Shown here in pieces: positions 61,468 through 64,000 of a DNA stretch of 64,000 nt. A program made the translations under genes and the position numbers. The first letter of the stretch is position 1, and each line of letters starts with the position of its first letter. A model generated the notes under the pieces. That model was not told the DNA's origin. It did not search any database and was given only the letters and a program-made list of their open reading frames with translations. This DNA is from Clostridium rhizosphaerae (GTDB lineage Bacteria > Bacillota > Clostridia > Clostridiales > Clostridiaceae), in assembly GCF_016765585.1 (NCBI RefSeq), contig NZ_JAESWC010000001.1, positions 558,001 through 622,000 on the forward strand, written 5' to 3'.

Positions 61468-63486
61468 ATGGATGATTTTAAAAAGAACTATGAAAATATA
61501 CCTATACCTGAAAATTTAGATAGTATTATTGATCAAGCTATAGAAAAAGCTGAAAGAAAAAAGGTTTTAAGATTTACTAAGCCTCTTATAGCCGCTGCGT
61601 GCATAGCTGCAATTACACTTGGCTTAAACTCATCAGTTATAAATCATTCAAACTTGAGCAATAATAGTTCAGCAAAAAATTCAGCGGTAGAAGAAAAAAT
61701 TTTAGCAGCTGCAGATATTACTCCTCTTCCTTCTGTTGATTCGATAGAAAACTTATATAATCTTATTGTTTCTTCAAATTCACAATATTTAGGTTACGGA
61801 AATGATAATCTTTCAGCAGGTGATAGATTTAATTCAAACAAAGAGCTTTCTAGTGTAAAGAATGATTCAAAATCCTATTCTTCAACTAACAATCAGGTTC
61901 AAGGAGTTGCTGAAGGCGATATAGTTCAAACAGATGGACAGTATATCTACAGCATTAATTCAAATAAACTTATAATTACTAAAGCATATCCTGCTGAAAA
62001 CATGGAAGTTATACAAAATCTAGATTTACCAAATAACTTTTATCCTTCAGAACTGTTCGTTGATGATAAGCATTTAGTTTTAGTTGGAAACTCACGGGTA
62101 CAGCAAAACTTTCCTATGGAAGATGCCACTAAGAGACAATCTACAGCTAAAAAATCAATTCTCCCTGATGTTTCTTCTACTAAGGTTATAGTTTATGATA
62201 TTACAGATAAAAAAACAGCTAAGGAACTGAGAACTTTGGAAGCTTCAGGAAGATATATTTCTGCAAGAAAAATAGACTCAAGACTTTACCTTGTATCAAG
62301 TCAATATATCTATGGAGAATTATTAAGGAATAATACTACTCCATATAGTTTTCCGTTTTATAATAATAATTGTAAAAGTAATAATATAATCAACGAAGAC
62401 TTAAAAGATATTAAGTATTTCCCTGATTCAATGTCAGATAGCTTTATAAATATATGCTCTCTAGACTTAAATAATATTGAAAGCAGCTTTAATGTATCCT
62501 CCTACTTGGGATCAGCAAATAATATATATGTATCAGAGAATAATCTTTATGTATCTGGAATCGGAAGAGACAAAACCTCTATATATAAATTCTCACTCTA
62601 TAATGGTAACCCAAAATATCTTGGAAAAGCTGAGGTAAATGGAACTATATTAAATCAATTTTCTATGGATGAATACAATGGAAATTTCAGAATTACCACT
62701 ACTAAAAAAGATACAGTTCCAAAAAATAATATCTATATACTAGATAAAAATATGAACACAATTGGGAAGATAGAAGACTTAGCACAGGGTGAATTGATAT
62801 ATTCGACGAGATTTATGGGTGACAGAGCTTATATGGTAACTTTTAAGCTAACAGATCCTTTATTTGTTATAGATTTAAAAACTCCTAGCAGCCCTAAAAT
62901 TCTTGGCGAACTTAAGATACCTGGCTTTAGTAATTATCTAGAACCTTATGATGAAAGTCATATAATAGGTTTTGGAAAAGATGCTGTTGAAGCTAACGGA
63001 ACAGCTTATCATCAAGGCATGAAGGTTGCATTATTTGACGTATCGGATGTAAATAATCCTACGGTGCAATTTTCAACTACCATAGGGGATAGAGGAACGG
63101 ATTCAGAACTTCTGAGAAATCACAAAGCCCTTCTATTCTCAAAAGAAAAAAATCTGCTTGCTTTTCCTGTAAACGTGGCAAAGCTAACAGATAAAGTAAA
63201 AAACTCTAACGTTCACGCTTATGGAAGTATAGTATTTAGCGGTGCTTACGTCTACAGCATAGATCCGGAAAAAGGATTTATATTAAAAGGACAAATCACT
63301 CATGATGATGTCAGCAAAAATAAGCCCTCTGATAAAAATATAGGACACAACTTTTCAACACAGGTAAACAGAATCCTTTATATAAATAACACCTTATATA
63401 CTGTGTCAAATTCATCAATAAAAGCAAATGACCTACTCAGTATGAAAGAACTAAAAAGCGTAAAACTTCCTCAAAGTAAAAACTGA
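61468..63486 (+). CDS. Beta-propeller domain protein, likely anti-sigma partner
   Basis: A 672-residue protein. Residues 1-35 are cytoplasmic and charged (MDDFKKNYENIPIPENLDSI), then one membrane helix at about 39-56 (PLIAAACIAAITLGLN), then an extracellular region. From about 130 it matches the secreted C-terminal beta-propeller family (Beta_propel): SSTNNQVQGVAEGDIVQTDG, IYSINSNKLIITKAYP, LILVGNSR-like strands, GFGKDAVEANGTAYHQGMKV, and LLRNHKALLFSKEKNLLAFP. Encoded 2 bases after the ECF sigma gene with GGAGG overlap, so the N-terminal part probably holds the sigma factor and the propeller senses a signal outside. No classical zinc anti-sigma motif, so the binding mode is inferred. Confidence 0.85.
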   Translation: MDDFKKNYENIPIPENLDSIIDQAIEKAERKKVLRFTKPLIAAACIAAITLGLNSSVINHSNLSNNSSAKNSAVEEKILAAADITPLPSVDSIENLYNLIVSSNSQYLGYGNDNLSAGDRFNSNKELSSVKNDSKSYSSTNNQVQGVAEGDIVQTDGQYIYSINSNKLIITKAYPAENMEVIQNLDLPNNFYPSELFVDDKHLVLVGNSRVQQNFPMEDATKRQSTAKKSILPDVSSTKVIVYDITDKKTAKELRTLEASGRYISARKIDSRLYLVSSQYIYGELLRNNTTPYSFPFYNNNCKSNNIINEDLKDIKYFPDSMSDSFINICSLDLNNIESSFNVSSYLGSANNIYVSENNLYVSGIGRDKTSIYKFSLYNGNPKYLGKAEVNGTILNQFSMDEYNGNFRITTTKKDTVPKNNIYILDKNMNTIGKIEDLAQGELIYSTRFMGDRAYMVTFKLTDPLFVIDLKTPSSPKILGELKIPGFSNYLEPYDESHIIGFGKDAVEANGTAYHQGMKVALFDVSDVNNPTVQFSTTIGDRGTDSELLRNHKALLFSKEKNLLAFPVNVAKLTDKVKNSNVHAYGSIVFSGAYVYSIDPEKGFILKGQITHDDVSKNKPSDKNIGHNFSTQVNRILYINNTLYTVSNSSIKANDLLSMKELKSVKLPQSKN

Positions 63487-63508
63487 AGCGTAAAGCTTCA
63501 GTTTTTTT
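63481..63508. terminator. Bidirectional terminator between convergent genes
   Basis: AACTGAAGC at 63481-63489 pairs with GCTTCAGTT at 63495-63503, followed by TTTTT; TTTTT also follows on the other strand. It overlaps the stop codons of both flanking genes. Confidence 0.93.
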
Positions 63509-63869
63509 GTTCTTTACCACATTTAGGACAAAACTCTGCATTTCTATCCATTTCTGCACCGCACTTTTTACATGCTTTTTTATCTTTAAGCTTCAATAGT
63601 TTCTTTCTTATAGAATTTATATCCTTCTCTATTTCAGCTATTTCTTCACATTTATCTTTTAAGCTTTTATCTGTAATCTTGTTCTCTCTAAAATCCTTAT
63701 AAATCCTTTGCCCGATCTTAATATATATATCTTCAATCATCTTCTCCTCTGAAGAAATAGCCATATTAAGCTTAGAGATTTCAATCAAATTCTCTGACTT
63801 ATAAGCAACATTTGAGACTCCCTCTTCTATATACTTTCCTATCTTGGATAAGTTATCTTTAAGCGGCAT
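63498..63869 (-). CDS. Zinc-ribbon coiled-coil protein
   Basis: A 123-residue protein: a helical, probably coiled-coil body (about 25-100) and a C-terminal zinc ribbon CKKCGAEMDRNAEFCPKCG. Start at 63869 with GAGGTGATTAAG. No signal peptide. Function unknown; proteins of this build are common in Clostridia. Confidence 0.85.
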   Translation of the reverse strand: MPLKDNLSKIGKYIEEGVSNVAYKSENLIEISKLNMAISSEEKMIEDIYIKIGQRIYKDFRENKITDKSLKDKCEEIAEIEKDINSIRKKLLKLKDKKACKKCGAEMDRNAEFCPKCGKEQKN

Positions 63870-63934
63870 CTTAATCACCTCTATAACTTGTTATAGTTTC
63901 AGTATATGAAGAAGATATAGTATTGGAACACTTG

Positions 63935-63960
63935 AAAAGCACAGCTTGTGCTGTGCTTTA
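63935..63960. terminator. Terminator-like hairpin near the window end
   Basis: AAAGCACAGC at 63936-63945 pairs perfectly with GCTGTGCTTT at 63950-63959, loop TTGT. It probably ends a transcript from a gene beyond the window. Confidence 0.8.
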
Positions 63961-64000
63961 TAGTTATATATCTAATAAGTTTTTCTTGTAACTAGCATAA

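Overview
The window is a low-GC Firmicutes chromosome segment. Gene order, strong GGAGG ribosome-binding sites, frequent TTG/GTG starts, a clostridial pyrimidine operon with PyrK/PyrD type 1B, indolepyruvate:ferredoxin oxidoreductase, DUF1540 and dockerin proteins all point to an anaerobic, spore-forming Clostridium-like organism. No rRNA, tRNA or CRISPR array was seen.

Layout. 0-8.8 kb (mostly minus strand): a possible 36-residue peptide gene, a two-component system, a chemotaxis receptor, a MacB/FtsX-type ABC exporter, a PAP2 phosphatase and an alkyl-DNA repair protein. 9-19.6 kb: a glycosylation island with three paralogous Thr-rich proteins (one broken by an in-frame TGA), a GT4 and two tandem GT-A glycosyltransferases, and hddA-gmhB-galE-hddC-gmhA, which contains the four enzymes needed for GDP-D-glycero-D-manno-heptose plus a GalE-like epimerase. 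Two of the Thr-rich genes share a conserved mother-cell-sigma-like promoter, which suggests heptosylated spore-surface glycoproteins. 19.8-23.6 kb: a TetR-controlled ABC exporter with a triple operator. 23.6-35.7 kb (minus): a radical SAM protein, then a long pyrimidine operon pyrBCFKDE-carAB plus a NUDIX gene, preceded by a complete PyrR attenuator and a second PyrR-like loop at the pyrB ribosome-binding site. PyrB carries a fused, truncated PyrI zinc domain.

36-41.8 kb: hypA, a large Fe-S flavoprotein, hypB, a polytopic membrane protein and a TetR regulator, with no hydrogenase genes. 42-46 kb: ahpC-ahpF and a DUF4317 gene, both preceded by a similar Fur/PerR-type operator. 46-48.5 kb: aldo/keto reductase and FMN reductase facing an HxlR regulator. 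48.6-53.6 kb: a patchwork of gene remnants and two secreted dockerin proteins lying downstream of rlmH. It is punctuated by four copies of a sequence that resembles the 3' end of rlmH, suggesting SCC-like insertions. 53.8-64 kb: iorAB, SEC-C protein, GerMN lipoprotein, YycJ-type hydrolase, murA, DUF1540, a 2H phosphoesterase, an ECF sigma factor with a beta-propeller anti-sigma-like partner, and a zinc-ribbon protein.

Two observations stand out. First, an about 90-bp repeat with two hairpins whose arms covary lies between co-directional partner genes at four loci (hddC|gmhA, carA|carB, ahpC|ahpF, iorA|iorB). It begins and ends with a GGAGG-like sequence, so it looks like an element that inserts at Shine-Dalgarno sites and regenerates them. 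Second, rlmH-3'-end-like repeats bracket the dockerin region.
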